Below, piece by piece: positions 63,083 to 64,000 of a DNA stretch of 64,000 nucleotides. The position numbers and the translations under genes were made by a program. Numbering within the stretch: position 1 is the stretch's first letter; each line of letters opens with the position of its first letter. Under the pieces are notes generated by a model, which was not told the origin of the DNA, did not search any database, and saw only the letters and a program-made list of their open reading frames with translations. Location of the stretch: NCBI RefSeq assembly GCF_004211145.1, contig NZ_SEBS01000010.1, forward strand, positions 1 to 64,000, read 5' to 3'. This DNA comes from Flavobacterium sp. (GTDB lineage: Bacteria > Bacteroidota > Bacteroidia > Flavobacteriales > Flavobacteriaceae).

Positions 63083-63577
63083 ATGCCACTTCGATTCTTA
63101 TTCCTTGCGTTCATAATTTCATTCAGCGCACAAGCGCAAATCTCAGTTTCGTATTCCGAAAAACAAGATAAAACGATCCTGTTCTACAAAGTAAAAGGCA
63201 TAGACAGCGTCAAGATTCCGGGAAAATGGGACGAAGACGTGCGCGATCTGACAAAGGCATTTTACCTAAAAAAAGACGACAAACACATTGCATTCCGCAT
63301 CGATCCGAAGAAGAAAAAATACGCGACCGATTGCCTCAAATCCTACGTCTCCGACAAAACAAAATCCCTGAAAAGCTGGAAATACGATTTACTTTCCACC
63401 GACGGGTCAACTTATCAACTCTATAAGGTCACGAGCGAACGCCATCCCGATTTCAATCAAGTCGCAATATTGGCATGCCGAGGCGAATATACATACAACA
63501 TAATCGCCTACGGTCCCGCCGATGATGCGGCCAAATCCCAATTCCTGATCGATCTCTTCCAACAAATTACACCTTAA
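63083..63577 (+). CDS. Small secreted protein, unknown function
   Basis: The 164-residue product has a signal peptide (about 1-18, ending AQAQ) and a Lys-rich beta-rich body with two Cys (TDCLKSY and ACRGEYT) that could pair. I cannot assign a family. A degenerate 8-base-unit stretch (CTTCGCAGCCTTGCGCC-like, 63582-63608) follows it and matches the arm family at 57052-57090. Confidence 0.78.
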   Translation: MPLRFLFLAFIISFSAQAQISVSYSEKQDKTILFYKVKGIDSVKIPGKWDEDVRDLTKAFYLKKDDKHIAFRIDPKKKKYATDCLKSYVSDKTKSLKSWKYDLLSTDGSTYQLYKVTSERHPDFNQVAILACRGEYTYNIIAYGPADDAAKSQFLIDLFQQITP

Positions 63578-63581
63578 AAAA

Positions 63582-63608
63582 CTTCGCAGCCTTGCGCCTC
63601 CGTGTCAA
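63582..63608. repeat. Degenerate CTTCGCA / GCCTTGCG units
   Basis: Two to three degenerate 8-base units of the same family as the right arm at 57052-57090. No partner arm is seen. Confidence 0.45.
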
Positions 63609-63637
63609 ATCGGGGGCAAACAAAAAAACATAACGAC

Positions 63638-64000
63638 ATGCATTTCATATCTGAAGAACTCGAAGCCTACGCTGAAAACCATTCCCAACGGGAACCGCAA
63701 CTTTTGGCCGAACTCAACCGCGAAACCCACCAGAAAATCCTGCAACCACGAATGCTCAGCGGCCATTTGCAAGGACGCGTTTTGAGTATTTTGTCGAAGA
63801 TCGTCCGGCCTGAAAACATCCTCGAAATCGGAACGTACACAGGTTACGCGACGCTTTGTCTCGCTGAAGGCCTGCGCGAGAAAGGAACCATCGACACACT
63901 CGACAACAACGAGGAACTGTTCGATTTCCAACGCAGATATTTCGACAAATCAGATTGGGGAACACAGATTCTCCAACACTTGGGAAATGCGCTCGAGATC
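63638..64000 (+). CDS. O-methyltransferase, 5' part (runs off the window)
   Basis: The frame from the ATG at 63638 stays open to the end of the window (121 codons so far). The start MHFISEELEAYAENHSQREP and the SAM-binding segment ILEIGTYTGYATLCLAEGL (about 67-85) match the class I O-methyltransferase family related to catechol and caffeoyl-CoA methyltransferases (about 210 residues in full). SAM-contact residues such as E in EIGTYTGY and D in TIDTLDNN are visible. The substrate is unknown. Confidence 0.9.
   Translation, partial: MHFISEELEAYAENHSQREPQLLAELNRETHQKILQPRMLSGHLQGRVLSILSKIVRPENILEIGTYTGYATLCLAEGLREKGTIDTLDNNEELFDFQRRYFDKSDWGTQILQHLGNALEI

Overview
This 64 kb window is chromosomal DNA from a member of the Bacteroidota, almost certainly the family Flavobacteriaceae (Flavobacterium or a near relative). 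The signs are the gliding genes gldB and gldC, the flavobacterial exosortase XrtF with its partner, a 287-residue RpoD, SusC/FecA-type TonB receptors, HYC_CC_PP and DUF3857 proteins, and promoters of the TTG / TAnnTTTG type instead of -35/-10 boxes. Almost all of it is core genome. I saw no transposase, integrase, prophage, CRISPR array or rRNA gene.

Layout. 0.1-3 kb: secG, groES and groEL, with a four-helix-bundle (S23/Avd-like) gene wedged between groES and groEL. 3-9 kb: a plug-domain surface protein, a DedA protein, and a metal-linked locus (HMA protein, TonB receptor, HYC_CC_PP protein). 9-10 kb: the xrtF pair. 10-13.6 kb: a GAF/fRMsr-like protein, rpsO and pnp. 13.7-22 kb: a fatty acid desaturase, paralogous lipoproteins with a divergent HTH regulator, and two DUF3857 proteins. 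22-25.7 kb: rpoD, rpe, an ICMT-like methyltransferase and a lipocalin-like lipoprotein. 25.9-29.8 kb: an ECF sigma / FecR / TonB receptor trio. 29.8-31.4 kb: an SDR protein and an MtfA-like peptidase. 31.5-32.2 kb: a degenerate tandem array running into tRNA-Arg(CCG). 32.2-49.3 kb: yqeY and the complete division and cell-wall (dcw) cluster on the minus strand, in transcription order mraZ-rsmH-ftsL-ftsI-murE-mraY-murD-ftsW-murG-murC-ftsQ-ftsA-ftsZ. 49.7-57 kb: a hydrolase, engB, a lipoprotein, gldC-gldB, nadE, a response regulator and dnaG. 57-64 kb: a sigma / membrane protein / outer-membrane protein operon, a polyprenyl diphosphate synthase, a lipoprotein, rlmN, a small secreted protein and the start of an O-methyltransferase that runs off the window.

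What stands out is in the gaps between genes. At least ten intergenic stretches hold low-complexity arrays built from 7- or 8-base units. The unit sequence differs from place to place, and the arrays are often arranged as two inverted arms around a short core. At one site, between groES and groEL, the arms sit exactly against the start and stop codons of the four-helix-bundle gene. This suggests a family of small gene-carrying or empty elements with no recognisable recombinase. Other notable points are a DNA primase that has lost all four zinc ligands, a DUF3857 paralogue that has lost its transglutaminase residues, and a tandem array that looks like repeated copies of the tRNA-Arg tail and its terminator.
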